A stretch of DNA of 28,716 bases from CAZUWH01 sp964624075 (GCA_964624075.1 CAZUWH010000027.1:1-28716), one strand, 5' to 3'; positions 17,225-26,169 are shown, counted from the first letter of the stretch. Translations and numbers: made by a program. The notes: generated by a model not told the origin, from the letters alone.

Positions 17225-17911
17225 AGCGTTGCCGCGCACGAACGAAGGCAGATTGCAGTTAAGGGCTCCGGCAAAAGCCGGCGGGCACCCTGCAGGTGCG
17301 TAATGTTTCTTCCTGCGGGCCTGATATCCTGGCATCGCCTTAATAGTTATCAATAGTGGACAATATTTCATTCTAGCATTGCCGTTGCCAACGAAGAAAC
17401 ATATCTGTGGAGAGTAATTCTGCCACAGGATGGTATCAAGCGCTAACGTAGTGCATCGGTGTGTTACAACCGCACTGTATTCCTCTGTCAGTCATACTTG
17501 GTCCGTTACGGCATTTACACATCCACCCTTCCCCATCTAGGGGCTGGCGTATACGCACGCGCTGCCCTGGCGGGGTGGTGGAATCGTTGCTTTCCGAATC
17601 AGGTCTCCCCCTCCTCCTGGAGGGGGAGGATTGTGTGGGGGTGCTTGAGGCAACTTTTTCATGATCATTGGCATCAGTATCAACCTATAATAGCAAGTGT
17701 GATTCCGGGGGAACGGCGCCGATGCCCTTGACGTATGAACCTTTGCGGGATATAGCGACGGACCTTATCGCCAGCCCTGGGACTGGGCATACGGTATGGC
17801 CGGAGCCTGGATCACCAAAGGAAACGGGATCATGATCCCCCCGATCGCGACGGAGCGGGCCATTCTCCAGGCCCGGGGGTCCCCGGCTCCCCCTCCACGC
17901 GGGTCTATGGA
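17225..17911. other. Gene-free interval of 687 bases
   Basis: I see no convincing gene on either strand. The only structured element is the C/G-rich hairpin at 17605-17628. The rest, including the A/T-richer part around 17330-17480, shows no recognisable protein or RNA. It may be the ruin of a gene too eroded to identify. Confidence 0.5.
17605..17628. repeat. G/C-rich palindromic intergenic element
   Basis: CTCCCCCTCC and GGAGGGGGAG form a perfect ten-base inverted repeat around TCCT. The composition resembles the C-tract/G-tract palindromes at 4466-4490, 24960-24981 and 28662-28682. It may belong to the same dispersed family or be an isolated hairpin. Confidence 0.5.
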
Positions 17912-18267
17912 TCACGACCGGTTACAGGAACCTGACTCTAGAGCAGCGCTGGCGCCCACCGCCACCGCCAGCATCGTTCCCAGCTTGATCGTCAGGCGCT
18001 GTTCTATCTCGCGCATCTCGGCCCTGATCTCGCAAACGCCGGCCTTGGCCTCCACACGAGCAGCGGTGACCTCGGTCTTTGTCGCCAGGATCTCCGGCCA
18101 TCAGCCGATGTTCCAACTCGCCCAGATCGGCCCTGGTGGCGAGATCCGAGTCGATCGATGCCATCCTTGATGGCCTCGGTAATGGCGTTAGCGTGTTCTT
18201 CGGAAAGTCCCCCCTGGCGCAGGTGGTGGGCGAATTTCGAGGTGTCAAACGCAACGACGAGCGTCAC
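17912..18267 (-). pseudogene. DUF1640/CCDC90-type coiled-coil membrane protein remnant
   Basis: The minus strand opens with MTLVVAFDTSKFAHHLRQGGLSEEHANAITEAIKDG, a good match to the N-terminus of short DUF1640-type coiled-coil proteins. Removing a 4-base tandem duplication at 18151-18158 continues as IDSDLATRADLGELEHRLMAE. Removing one extra base at 18094-18095 continues as ILATKTEVTAARVEAKAGVCEIRAEMREIEQRLTIKLGTMLAVAVGASAALES, a coiled coil followed by a short hydrophobic C-terminal anchor. The stop is at 17912-17914. Two small insertions therefore explain the whole loss. The role of these proteins in bacteria is unclear. Confidence 0.75.
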
Positions 18268-18669
18268 GGAGAAAATCTTCTTGCTCTGTCGGGTCGTTTT
18301 ATCATCATGGGAGGCGAAAGGTCGGGGTTGTCAATAAGACGCCGATAGCAAACTAAAATGATCGATGCAGGGAGCCCACCAATTGACCGCTCGCTGATGA
18401 TCCGTTCTGCCTCCCGAAAGCGAAGAGCGTCGGCAGGCCGGGGTGGGGTCCTGTGAGTACGTGACTGGTCGACACGACACCCAGGAGCGTGGTGGCCCCC
18501 CCCCTGTTCGCAGAGCAGGCCGCCTGGTGGATCAGGCGGCCGCTTTCCTGTCCAGGGTTTTCATTGTCGGCTCTCGAACCGGGCTAGGCACCACGCACCG
18601 CGGAAGATCATGAGCGTCTTGTCGGCATGCTCATGTACTTCCCTACCCCGCCGCGGATGGGACCGCACG
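18268..18669. other. Gene-free interval with C9 run and hairpin
   Basis: No gene is visible in these 402 bases between two minus-strand genes. It holds a run of nine C (18496-18504) and, at 18518-18541, a perfect nine-base inverted repeat GGCCGCCTG/CAGGCGGCC with loop GTGGAT. The hairpin lies 3' of the DUF302 gene and could stop its transcript, although no T tract follows on either strand. Confidence 0.5.
18518..18541. terminator. Inverted repeat downstream of the DUF302 gene, possible terminator
   Basis: A nine-base G/C-rich stem with a six-base loop lies 129 bases past the DUF302 stop codon. It lacks a clear U tract, so factor-independent termination is doubtful. It could also be a repeat-family hairpin. 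Confidence 0.35.
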
Positions 18670-19056
18670 TCACAAACCGTTCACAACTCCCTGCAACAGA
18701 CTTTGCACCTCGGTTGCCACGTCGCGGAGCTGCGGGTTGTTGATGGCAGCCATGGAGGCGATAGGATCGATGGCCGAGATTTCCACCTGGCCATCTGCTT
18801 TCTCCTGGACAATCACATTGCACGGCAGCATGCTACCGATCTTATTCTCCAGCGACAGAGCCCGAAAGGCGTGCCGCGGGCTACAGGCCCCCAGGATGGT
18901 GTAGGGACGGATGTCCTCGTTGATCTTCTCTTTCATGGTCTTTCGGACATCAATAGTGGTGAGCACCCCAAAACCTTTGGCTTTCAGAGCCTCTGTGATC
19001 TTGGCAAGGGCAACATCAAAAGGGGTGTCGAGTGTCTTGTCAAACGTATAGCTCAT
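18670..19056 (-). CDS. DUF302 family protein
   Basis: This 128-residue protein matches the DUF302 family, small soluble proteins with an alpha/beta fold and no settled biochemical role. It reads SYTFDKTLDTPFDVALAKITEALKAKGFGVLTTIDVRKTMKEKI, then DIRPYTILGACSPRHAFRAL and IGSMLPCNVIVQEKADGQVEISAIDPIASM. These are the characteristic blocks of the family, including the conserved GAC-P and LLPCN-type cysteines. The frame is open upstream to 19164, but the ATG at 19054-19056 has a GGAGAAG ribosome site at good distance and gives the family N-terminus. The gene is intact and stands alone on the minus strand between a dead coiled-coil gene and pheT. No signal peptide is visible. Confidence 0.82.
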   Translation of the reverse strand: MSYTFDKTLDTPFDVALAKITEALKAKGFGVLTTIDVRKTMKEKINEDIRPYTILGACSPRHAFRALSLENKIGSMLPCNVIVQEKADGQVEISAIDPIASMAAINNPQLRDVATEVQSLLQGVVNGL

Positions 19057-19487
19057 GAGGTTCTTCTCCGTTATGTTCCGCTTCGTGGGATCTAGTTTTG
19101 TTTTGGTCTTGCCGTTGGCGCCGGCGCCTCCCCTCTCCACCAGACACCGTAGAACACATGTCATAATGCCTCAAGTTGATTGCGGCATCCAGACCGTGCG
19201 CACCCTTCGCAAGATATCGATGGTCAGGAAGGAACGACTGGACCTGTTGGCCATAGGGGTGGGTGTGGGTTCGGCACTTATGCGCCGGGGGGGCCAGATG
19301 CGACGTCTCTTTGGCGATCAAGGGCGAGCGGGCCAGAATCTTCCAGCCCGTATATGATTCGCGCACAGATCAAAATCTTGAAAGGGAGGGGTTCCTTAAT
19401 CTTGCCGAGGAAAAGCTGATCGCGTATGGTAGGGCAACCTTCAAGGCCTGTTTCGCCATCCGCTTAAGCATCCGCAGCACTTTATCC
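19057..19487. other. Gene-free interval between DUF302 gene and pheT
   Basis: These 431 bases lie between two divergent genes and should hold both promoters. I see no convincing protein. In particular I looked for the end of pheS, which usually precedes pheT, and found no match to its conserved C-terminal blocks. No strong promoter could be picked by eye. Confidence 0.55.
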
Positions 19488-21872
19488 ATGAAATTCACTT
19501 TGTCCTGGCTTAAGGAGCATCTAGAGACCTCGGCAACGGTGGCCGAGATCGCTGATACATTGACCATGATCGGCCTTGAGGTCGAATCGGTCGAAATGCT
19601 TGGCCCTGCCCTGAATGATTTCATCGTCGCCCAGGTCCTCACCGTGGAGCCGCATCCGCAGGCTGATCGGCTCAAGATATGCCAGGTTGATACGGGTTCA
19701 GGAATCATTCAGGTCGTGTGCGGGGCACCCAATACCCATGCCGGGATGAAGGGACTTCTGGCCCGGCCGGGGGTGATCATTCCGGCTTCGGGCGAACGGC
19801 TCAAAAAAGGCGTCATTCGTGGTGTCGAAAGTCAGGGCATGTTGTGTTCGGCACGGGAGCTGAAGCTGGGGGAGGATCATGCCGGCGTGATCGCACTGCC
19901 CGCCGCTGCTCCGGTCGGCGCGAAGGCCCTGGAGGTACTGGCCTTCGATTCCGTGTTTGACCTTGCCATCACGCCCAATCGGGCCGACTGTCTGGGCGTG
20001 CAGGGTATTGCTCGCGATCTTGCTGCTGCTGGTCTTGGCACTTTCAGACCGCCTGTCATTGCGCCTATTCCGGGTACTTTCCAAAGTCCGCTTACCGTTG
20101 CACGCTCCGTCGAAGTGGAGGCCGCCTGTCCGCTGTTCGTTGGACGATTCATTCGCGGCGTCCGCAATGGCCCAAGTCCGGATTGGTTGCAACAGCGTCT
20201 CACGGCGGTGGGCCTGCGTCCCATTTCCGCGCTGGTGGACATCACCAATCTGCTCAGCCTTGAAGCCGCCCGCCCCTTGCACGTGTTCGACGCCGACCGG
20301 TTGAGTGGAGGGAGCTTGACCGTGCGTCTGGCGCGCGAAGGGGAAACGCTTGCCGCCCTCAACGGCAAGACCTATCCCCTGCAAGGGGACATGATTGTTA
20401 TCGTCGATGCAAAGGGACCGCAGGCGCTGGCCGGTCTGGTCGGCGGGCAGGCAAGCGCCTGTTCCGAATCGACTGTCAATGTGTTCGTAGAATCCGCCCT
20501 ATTCGATCCGGTGCGGATTGCCCGCGCCGGACGGATGCTGGCCATCGAATCGGAAGCCCGCTATCGTTTCGAACGCGGAGTCGATCCGGCTTCCGCCGTG
20601 GCCGGCGCGGAACGCGCCACCCGCCTGATTCTTGATCTGTGCGGGGGGAAGGCTTCGACGCTGGTCGTTACCGGGGCCGAACCAGCCTGGCAGCGAACGT
20701 TTGTGTTACGGATGGAACGGTTCTCCCGTCTGAGCGGATTCGATCTTCCCATTGCCGTGATGCAACGCCAGCTGGAGGCCATCGGCTGCACCGTACAGGT
20801 AGCGGAAGAGGGGGTCTTGACCATCGTGCCTCCGTCGTGGCGCCGCGATCTTGAAGGCGAACATGATCTGGTTGAGGAAATCATTCGTTTGCATGGTTAC
20901 GATAGGGTGCCGGTCGTGTCTTTGCCACGGGCGTCGATACCATCGGGCGTCGTGTCCCCCGGCCAGCAGCGGCGGTCATGGGTCCGCCGGGCCCTGGCTG
21001 CCCGTGGCCTGCTAGAAACCACCACGTGGTCGTTCATGTCCTCTCTCCATGCGGCTCTGTTCACAGGCGGTGCACCGGTTCACAGGCTTGCCAACCCCAT
21101 CAGCACCGATCTGGATGCCCTGCGTCCCTCCCTGTTGCCCAACCTGATCATGGCCGTCAGCCGCAATGCTGCCCGCGACCTGTCCGATTCGGCCCTGTTT
21201 GAGATCGGACTGCAGTTCCATGGCGACACACCTGGAGCACAGAAGTGGATGGCAACCGGTGTACGGGCCGGTCATAATTGTTCCCGACACTGGGCACGGC
21301 CGCAACGGCCGGTGGATGTCTTCGATGCCAAGGCAGATGCCCTGGCTGTACTGGAAACGGCGGGTGCCCCGACTACCGGACTTCAGGTCAGTGCCGATGC
21401 ACCTGCCTGGTACCATCCCGGCCGGTCGGGCACGCTGCGCCTGGGGATAACGGTGTTGGGCTGGTTTGGCGAGATTCACCCACGCGTGAGTCGTGCCCTC
21501 GACGTCAAGGGTGCCCTAGCCGGCTTCGAGATTTTCCTGGAAGCCATTCCCCAACTCAAGGTGCTTCGGACGAGACCCCTTTTGAAAACGCCTCCCTTCC
21601 ACCCGGTCGTACGGGATTTCGCGTTTGTGGTGGACAGTACCGTCGCGGCGGAAACGGTCCTGAAGGCAGCCCGGAGCGTTGACAAGACCCTAATCGTTGC
21701 GGTAGAAGTCTTTGATGTTTATGAAGGTCTTGGAATGGGTGACAAGTCGCTTGCCATCGCGGTGGCCTTGCAACCCACAGAACGGACCCTGACCGACCAG
21801 GACATCGAGGTCGTATCCAGCCGCATTATCGATGCCGTGGCGCGGGCAACCGGTGCGACGCTGCGAACGTAA
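19488..21872 (+). CDS. pheT: Phenylalanine-tRNA ligase beta subunit
   Basis: PheT is the beta subunit of the alpha2beta2 phenylalanyl-tRNA synthetase; it carries tRNA-binding and editing functions. The 794 residues match the family. The N-terminus MKFTLSWLKEHLETSATVAEIADTLTMIGLEVESVE is canonical and fixes the start at 19488, although the frame is open from 19263. The EMAP-like tRNA-binding domain spans about residues 39-150 (HPQADRLKICQVDTG, VVCGAPN). B3/4 editing and B5 domains follow (ALVDITNLLSLEAARPLHVFDADRL; DLVEEIIRLHGYDRVP). The C-terminal ferredoxin-fold anticodon-binding domain contains PPFHPVVRDFAFVVD and ends near ATGATLRT. The gene is intact. Its partner pheS is not adjacent, which is unusual. 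Confidence 0.96.
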   Translation: MKFTLSWLKEHLETSATVAEIADTLTMIGLEVESVEMLGPALNDFIVAQVLTVEPHPQADRLKICQVDTGSGIIQVVCGAPNTHAGMKGLLARPGVIIPASGERLKKGVIRGVESQGMLCSARELKLGEDHAGVIALPAAAPVGAKALEVLAFDSVFDLAITPNRADCLGVQGIARDLAAAGLGTFRPPVIAPIPGTFQSPLTVARSVEVEAACPLFVGRFIRGVRNGPSPDWLQQRLTAVGLRPISALVDITNLLSLEAARPLHVFDADRLSGGSLTVRLAREGETLAALNGKTYPLQGDMIVIVDAKGPQALAGLVGGQASACSESTVNVFVESALFDPVRIARAGRMLAIESEARYRFERGVDPASAVAGAERATRLILDLCGGKASTLVVTGAEPAWQRTFVLRMERFSRLSGFDLPIAVMQRQLEAIGCTVQVAEEGVLTIVPPSWRRDLEGEHDLVEEIIRLHGYDRVPVVSLPRASIPSGVVSPGQQRRSWVRRALAARGLLETTTWSFMSSLHAALFTGGAPVHRLANPISTDLDALRPSLLPNLIMAVSRNAARDLSDSALFEIGLQFHGDTPGAQKWMATGVRAGHNCSRHWARPQRPVDVFDAKADALAVLETAGAPTTGLQVSADAPAWYHPGRSGTLRLGITVLGWFGEIHPRVSRALDVKGALAGFEIFLEAIPQLKVLRTRPLLKTPPFHPVVRDFAFVVDSTVAAETVLKAARSVDKTLIVAVEVFDVYEGLGMGDKSLAIAVALQPTERTLTDQDIEVVSSRIIDAVARATGATLRT

Positions 21873-21964
21873 ACCATCCGGCAGAGGCGGAAGGACTCTC
21901 CCCCTTCGTTTCCGGAGGGTTATTCTCCTGCCTGAAACTGTATGAAAAGGGCACCACGGGTACC

Positions 21965-22356
21965 ATGGACCTGTCAGGCGTGTTCCACGTTCCGGCAACA
22001 CCAAGCCATGTATGGCAGGCCCTGAATGATGCTATCTTCCTGCGGCAGTGTCTTGAGGGGTGCGGGTCCTGCAAACGTCTGTCCGATACCACGTTCGTGG
22101 TCCGAGTCAGGGCCAGGGAGGGGGGGCTGGTTTTGTCAAAGGGACAGCCCGGGTCATGCTGAGCGAAGCCGAAACCGGGATGACCACCGTGCGCTATCAA
22201 GGCCCAGATGACCGTGGGAGGCAAACTGGCCAGCCCCGGGAACGGGGCCTGGTCAAAAACGCGGCGGATCACATGGCTGACATCTTCTTTGCCCGTCTGG
22301 CGACAGCACTGGAAACACCCCTCCCCCTGCTGTCCCCCGGGAAAGAGAGGGCGTGA
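21965..22356 (+). pseudogene. CoxG-like (SRPBCC) protein remnant with internal deletion
   Basis: The start MDLSGVFHVPATPSHVWQALNDAIFLRQCLEGCGSCKRLSDTTFVVRVRA matches the carbon monoxide dehydrogenase subunit G family, SRPBCC-fold proteins linked to molybdenum hydroxylase maturation or membrane attachment. About thirty to forty central residues are missing. The sequence then continues in another frame with GFVKGTARVMLSEAETGMTTVRYQ, shifts again through TVGGKLA, and returns as GLVKNAADHMADIFFARLATALE. The combination of a deletion and at least two frame changes makes it non-functional. It starts about 90 bases after pheT on the same strand. No molybdenum hydroxylase genes are present in the window. 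Confidence 0.8.
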
Positions 22357-22514
22357 TTTGATCGGGCGAAAAGCCGTGTCCCTAATCTTCCAGAAGATTC
22401 CCCGAAACATCCGAAACACGGCTGACATTTCCGGCCTCCTCCGGCCTGTCCTCCCTCCCGAGTTCTTTTTCTACCATTCGGAGTCGCATTTCGCAAACCT
22501 TTCCGAAAGATGCG

Positions 22515-23273
22515 TCAAATCTTGAACCTGTATTCCTTGTCCGGGTCCCGATCGATATCGGGTGGGAACGTCTTGTGCTTGTCTGCGTAATATTGCTGCA
22601 TGTGGTTGCCCTTTGCGGCGGCATTATAGGTGGCAAAAAACAGCCGTCGCGTGGTTCGGGTCATGTTCGGCTCCGATGCATGTGGCGCGTAGCAATCAAA
22701 GAACGCGACGTCACCTGGCTGCGTCGGGATGGGGATGAAGTCCATGCCCTTCATGTCCGCTTCGGTCAATGGTTCCCACCTACGGAACAGGCCGCGCCGG
22801 TGGTGGCCAGCCACTATCTTCAAACAGCCGTTCTCGATGGTCGCTTCGTCAATGCACACCATGACGCTGATGAAAAAATCGGTATACTTGTCCTATCCGG
22901 CCTGCTGGTCCTGGTGCGGCTTGAATCCGTCACCTCCTGGCATCTTGAAATTTATTTTGTCCTTGAACAGAACAGTCGGTTCACCTATAAGTTGACTGGT
23001 GGCAGTCTGCAAGATTCCACTCACCGCCGTAAAGTCCGGATGATGCGAAATGATGTTTTCAATCCGGCAGATGATTCTGCGCCCTGGTTCCAGCCGGCTT
23101 TCCTCTCCATACACCCAATAGCGACCGGACTCCTCTGGTGCATTTTCCACCTCTCGTGCCCAGGTATCGATACGTACCATATCCTCGCTGCCAGAAGCCC
23201 CGCGGACCAGAACATAACCATCGCGCCTGAACGTCTCGATCTGCCGATCTGTCAATTGGAACTGTTTCAACAT
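22515..23273 (-). pseudogene. Phytanoyl-CoA dioxygenase family protein interrupted by one TAG
   Basis: The 252-codon frame encodes a PhyH-family non-haem iron, 2-oxoglutarate-dependent dioxygenase. It starts MLKQFQLTDRQIETFRRDGYVLVRG with a purine-rich ribosome site. The iron-binding HxD is at residues 120 and 122 (FKPHQDQQAG), the distal His at 198 (CYAPHASEPN), and the 2-oxoglutarate-binding Arg lies in the following TRRLFFATYN. The only lesion is codon 127, TAG at 22893-22895 on the minus strand, between QQAG and DKYTDFFISVMVCIDEATIENG. Related proteins usually have Trp there, so TGG to TAG is likely. Both sides are in the same frame and show no other damage, so this is either a very recent pseudogene or, less likely, a readthrough gene. 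Its substrate is unknown. Confidence 0.85.
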
Positions 23274-23643
23274 TGCCCTGCCATTCCTTTCCTAGTGCCG
23301 GTATCACGGGTCCAAACCGTATCATGACTGCTGTAGTCGCAGCGGGCCCTTGAGTGTAAATCAGGATTCATGCTCAACGGTACTATGACAGCAGGCGGCC
23401 GGAGGTCGCGTTGCTACTGAACCGCTGATACAGCCTAGACTAGAACTGTTCTGGCAAATAACCAGCTTCCTCGACGTTGGATGCGGCATGTCGCGAGGAT
23501 TGGTCTCTCCCCCCCCCCATTTCCCTGTTTCGTGGTCATGGTATCTATACAAGTCGGCCTTGGCGAAGTGTAAGACGGCTGCCTTTCACATAAAAATGCT
23601 CCCCTCCCTGATCCAGGGGGCTTTTTTCTTGCGAAAGAGTCCA
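23274..23643. other. Gene-free interval with C10 run and terminator-like hairpin
   Basis: No protein gene is visible. A run of ten C lies at 23509-23518 and a hairpin with a six-T tail at 23604-23627. A short RNA ending at that hairpin is conceivable, but I recognise no known RNA family. Confidence 0.5.
23604..23627 (+). terminator. Intrinsic terminator-like hairpin with T6 tail
   Basis: CTCCCT (23604-23609) can pair with AGGGGG (23615-23620), with one G-U, around a five-base loop GATCC. C and six T follow immediately. It is oriented on the plus strand, yet no plus-strand protein gene lies close upstream, so it either ends a small RNA or insulates the next promoter. Confidence 0.5.
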
Positions 23644-23672
23644 TTAATGCGAATCGGAATGAATTCTATAAA
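23644..23672 (+). promoter_or_regulatory. Possible sigma-70 promoter of the NDUFA9-like reductase gene
   Basis: TTAATG (23644-23649) and TATAAA (23667-23672) are separated by 17 bases. The -10 box matches consensus at five of six positions, the -35 box at three. It lies 95 bases before the start codon and directly after a terminator-like hairpin, a sensible place for a promoter. Confidence 0.4.
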
Positions 23673-23767
23673 TGAGAATGGCTGGCATTGCGTTCACGTC
23701 CTTGACAGGGCGTGTTTTCGTGGTACACAAGGATCGGACCCGTCATCAGACATAAGGGAGGGGAACC

Positions 23768-24733
23768 ATGGCCGTCCGGCGGGTAACGATCTTTGGGGGC
23801 TCGGGTTTCATCGGTCGTCATCTGGTCAGGCGACTGGCTGCCGAGGGGTGTATTGTGCGCGTGGCAGTCCGTGATCCAGAAGCAGCCGTCTTTTTGAAAC
23901 CACTGGGCGAACCTGGGCAGATCGTAATCAGGCGGGCTGATATCACCGATCAGAAACAGGTGGAAACGGTCGTTGCCGGCAGCGAGGAACTGGTCAATTT
24001 GGTCGGTATTCTTTACGAACGCGGCCAGCGCACGTTTGAACGTCTCCATGTCGAAGCGCCGCGGCGATTGGCTAGATTGTGCAAGGCAATCGGGGTGAAG
24101 CGGTTTGTGCATGTATCGGCCCTGGGCGCAAGCGAGACCAGCATAGCCCGATATGCCCGTTCCAAGGCCGTGGGCGAGCGTGTGATTCGTGACAACTTTC
24201 CAGATGCCGTTATTTTCCGCCCCAGTGTTGTTTTCGGACCAGAGGACGATTTCTTCAATCGTTTCGCTGCCCTGGCTCGTCTGAGTCCGGTCCTGCCTGT
24301 CCTTACCAACGATATCATAAACGGTACAGGCACCCGCTTTCAGCCGGTTTATGCAGGAGACGTGGCCGATGCCCTCATGCAGGGACTCACCAATCCAGCC
24401 TGTTCCGGCAAGACCTATGAACTCGGGGGACCCAAGGTCTACACAATGCGCGACATCCTGGATTTGATTCTACGGGAAACGGCGCGCAGGCGGTTGGTGG
24501 TACCGGTGCCGTTCTGGGTGGGAAGGCTGAAGGCCCGTCTCTTGCAGTATCTGCCCACGCCACCGCTCACCCCCGATCAGGTGGCCCTGCTGCAAACGGA
24601 CAACGTATTGTCCGGCACGCTGCCTGGCTTCGAGGCCCTTGGTCTTGCCCCCGTTGCGCCGGAAGCTATCGTGCCGACCTATCTGGACCGTTACCGTCCG
24701 CCCTATAGTCGTTTCACCCCGCGTGCGGAATAG
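23768..24733 (+). CDS. NAD(P)-binding SDR protein, complex I NDUFA9-like
   Basis: This 321-residue protein is an atypical extended short-chain dehydrogenase related to the NDUFA9 subunit of respiratory complex I, common in alphaproteobacteria as a free-standing gene. The Rossmann motif TIFGGSGFIGRHLV (GGSGFIG, residues 10-16) binds the dinucleotide. A YARSK sequence at 129-133 matches the YxxxK active-site pattern, and FRPSVVFGPEDDFFNRFA and FQPVYAGDVADAL are typical of the subgroup. An excellent GGGAGGGG ribosome site precedes the ATG at 23768. The gene is intact and ends in TAG. Whether it joins complex I assembly or acts on a quinone or isoprenoid substrate cannot be decided here. Confidence 0.88.
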   Translation: MAVRRVTIFGGSGFIGRHLVRRLAAEGCIVRVAVRDPEAAVFLKPLGEPGQIVIRRADITDQKQVETVVAGSEELVNLVGILYERGQRTFERLHVEAPRRLARLCKAIGVKRFVHVSALGASETSIARYARSKAVGERVIRDNFPDAVIFRPSVVFGPEDDFFNRFAALARLSPVLPVLTNDIINGTGTRFQPVYAGDVADALMQGLTNPACSGKTYELGGPKVYTMRDILDLILRETARRRLVVPVPFWVGRLKARLLQYLPTPPLTPDQVALLQTDNVLSGTLPGFEALGLAPVAPEAIVPTYLDRYRPPYSRFTPRAE

Positions 24734-25114
24734 AGGTACGGTGCAAACGACAGGGTATAGTGCCTGCTGCCAGCCATGCCTTGCGCGCAGCGGCTCCGCC
24801 CGCCTTGTCGCAGCAGAACAGCAGTTTCAGAGCTGTTTCATTCCAGGTTGCACCAACGGCTCAGCCTGGACACGGCATCCAGGTCCTTGTGCTCCCCCTT
24901 GTCTTGCAGAAATCCAGGTCACGGGAGGGAATGAGGCTTCCGTCTGGACACTGCCAGCCCTCCCTCTTGGATCGGGGGGGGTGGTTTGCTGGTTGCAGGC
25001 AGGGGAATCATTTTCACCCCGAGCCTTGCGTGGTTCCCGTTTGGCCCGTCGCCAGTGGCCACGAGCGGCCGGTTCCATGTCATCCTCTCGCCGCAGGCTG
25101 CCTTCGCGGGTGCA
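24734..25114. other. Gene-free interval carrying a dispersed repeat copy
   Basis: No intact gene is seen. The stretch holds the repeat copy at 24944-24988. On the minus strand a short peptide-like stretch near 24770-24840 (ALKLLFCCDKAGGAAARKAWLAAGT) has some coding look but I cannot identify it. Confidence 0.45.
24944..24988. repeat. Dispersed G/C-rich repeat, copy A
   Basis: About 45 bases starting CTGGACACTGCCAGCCCTCC match the copy at 28646-28690 with only a few differences. The core is a palindrome of the form CCCTCC-TTGGATC-GGGGG. This copy contains eight consecutive G at 24974-24981. It lies between the reductase gene and the trmJ remnant. Confidence 0.85.
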
Positions 25115-25642
25115 TCCCCAACGCAACTCCTTGACGATGCCGTGCAGGGCGCGAACTTCCAGTTCCGTCAGACCAGCCCGCTCGAACAGGGTACGGATAT
25201 TGCGCACCATCACGGGACGCTTCTCCATCATCATTGTGGAGACTGATACGCTCCGGCCCAAACAGCAAGGCCACACCGTTCCCCCTGTGAACGGCCTCCT
25301 ACGACGTCTCAGCCGCCAGAGGCCGGGGAAAAGACAGGTTCCACCAGTTCGCATCGGCGTGCCGAGCCGGCACAGAGCTGATGCAGATCGGCAATCGCTT
25401 CCGGCAAGGTGGCATGGACAGTCGCCGCACGCAAGAACCCCCTCCGCCCCCGACGCTGCCGCAAGCGCCCGCGGCATCCAGACACGACGCCTGCGGGGCC
25501 CGACCAGGCGCAGCCCGGTCAAACCCGTACTCAGCGTGGCCCGCGCCGCGGTTCCCATGTTCTCAACAAGCCAAGGCCTCACCAGAACCACCATCAGCGC
25601 GGGGAGCACGGTGGCGCGACGGGTTGAATCTGTCCCCGCCAC
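25115..25642 (-). pseudogene. trmJ: tRNA/rRNA methyltransferase (TrmJ-like SPOUT) with the knot region deleted
   Basis: TrmJ-type SPOUT enzymes 2'-O-methylate nucleotide 32 of tRNAs. The N-terminus is clear on the minus strand (MAGTDSTRR, then VVLVRPWLVENMGTAARATLSTGLTGLRLVGPR and RALAAASGAEGVL). The segment ALLFGPERISLHNDD, normally followed by the trefoil-knot cofactor site, lies in another frame. Near 25225-25235 the NDD codons run straight into MEKRPVMVRNIRTLFERAGLTELEVRALHGIVKEL, the C-terminal helical extension. The intervening part, which includes the conserved SLNLAQA-type block and much of the knot, is missing, and no proper stop follows. The gene is therefore inactive. It starts 32 bases after the end of the cytochrome gene on the same strand. 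Confidence 0.82.
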
Positions 25643-25674
25643 GCCCCACGCTGCCTACCAGTGTTCTGCCGGTC

Positions 25675-26169
25675 TCACTTGGTGCGGAAGGTATCGTGAC
25701 AGCCCTTGCAGGTCTTGCCAAGTTCACCGATGGCTTCCAGAGCCTGCTCCCGTTTGGCCTCGACAGCAAGCGTGGCAACCCTGGTCGCGGCATCTCCCAT
25801 CGCCTTGAGTCCCCCCTCGAACTTGGCCCATTCGCTCCAGATTTCTGGTTTAGCGGTATGCTTGACGGTTGCCCCTTCCGCCTTGCCTCTGAAGGCCGGC
25901 AGGGAGAGTTCGGCCATGAAGGCAATACCCCTAGCGTTCTTGGTTACAGCCTTGTCATCAAGCGTGCACTCTTTCTTCGTCACACAGCCAAGCGTATCCA
26001 TCAGGGCCCCAACCGTTTCCATGACTTTCTGACGATGAAGAACAGTGGCATTGGCATCCGTGACATCCGTCGCCTGTGCCGGGCTGACGCTTGGAACCGT
26101 TGTCGCAAGTGTGATCGTTGTCACCATGATCAGCATTGCTGAAAGAGACTTCATCTGCATTGTCCCCAT
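25675..26169 (-). CDS. Periplasmic cytochrome c (c'/c556 family)
   Basis: This 164-residue protein is a small exported c-type cytochrome of the c'/c556 four-helix-bundle group. It has a signal peptide (residues 6-33, ending PAQA). HRQKVMETVGALM supplies the Met at residue 50 that can be the axial haem ligand, and the single haem site CKGCH is at residues 154-158 near the C-terminus. Family members carry electrons or bind small gases in the periplasm. Two extra cysteines at 62 and 68 could form a disulfide. Start codons at 26169 and 26154 are both possible; GAAGGG lies upstream of the first and GGGGAC upstream of the second. The gene is intact, in contrast to the multiheme cytochrome nearby. 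Confidence 0.85.
   Translation of the reverse strand: MGTMQMKSLSAMLIMVTTITLATTVPSVSPAQATDVTDANATVLHRQKVMETVGALMDTLGCVTKKECTLDDKAVTKNARGIAFMAELSLPAFRGKAEGATVKHTAKPEIWSEWAKFEGGLKAMGDAATRVATLAVEAKREQALEAIGELGKTCKGCHDTFRTK

Noticed and set aside
23440..23627. A known small RNA such as SRP RNA or 6S RNA ending at the T6 hairpin
   Set aside because: I found none of the conserved sequence blocks of these RNAs; only the terminator-like end is supported.
24639..25808. A 389-residue plus-strand open frame
   Set aside because: It spans the end of the reductase gene, a dispersed repeat and the antisense of the trmJ remnant, with no coherent domain.
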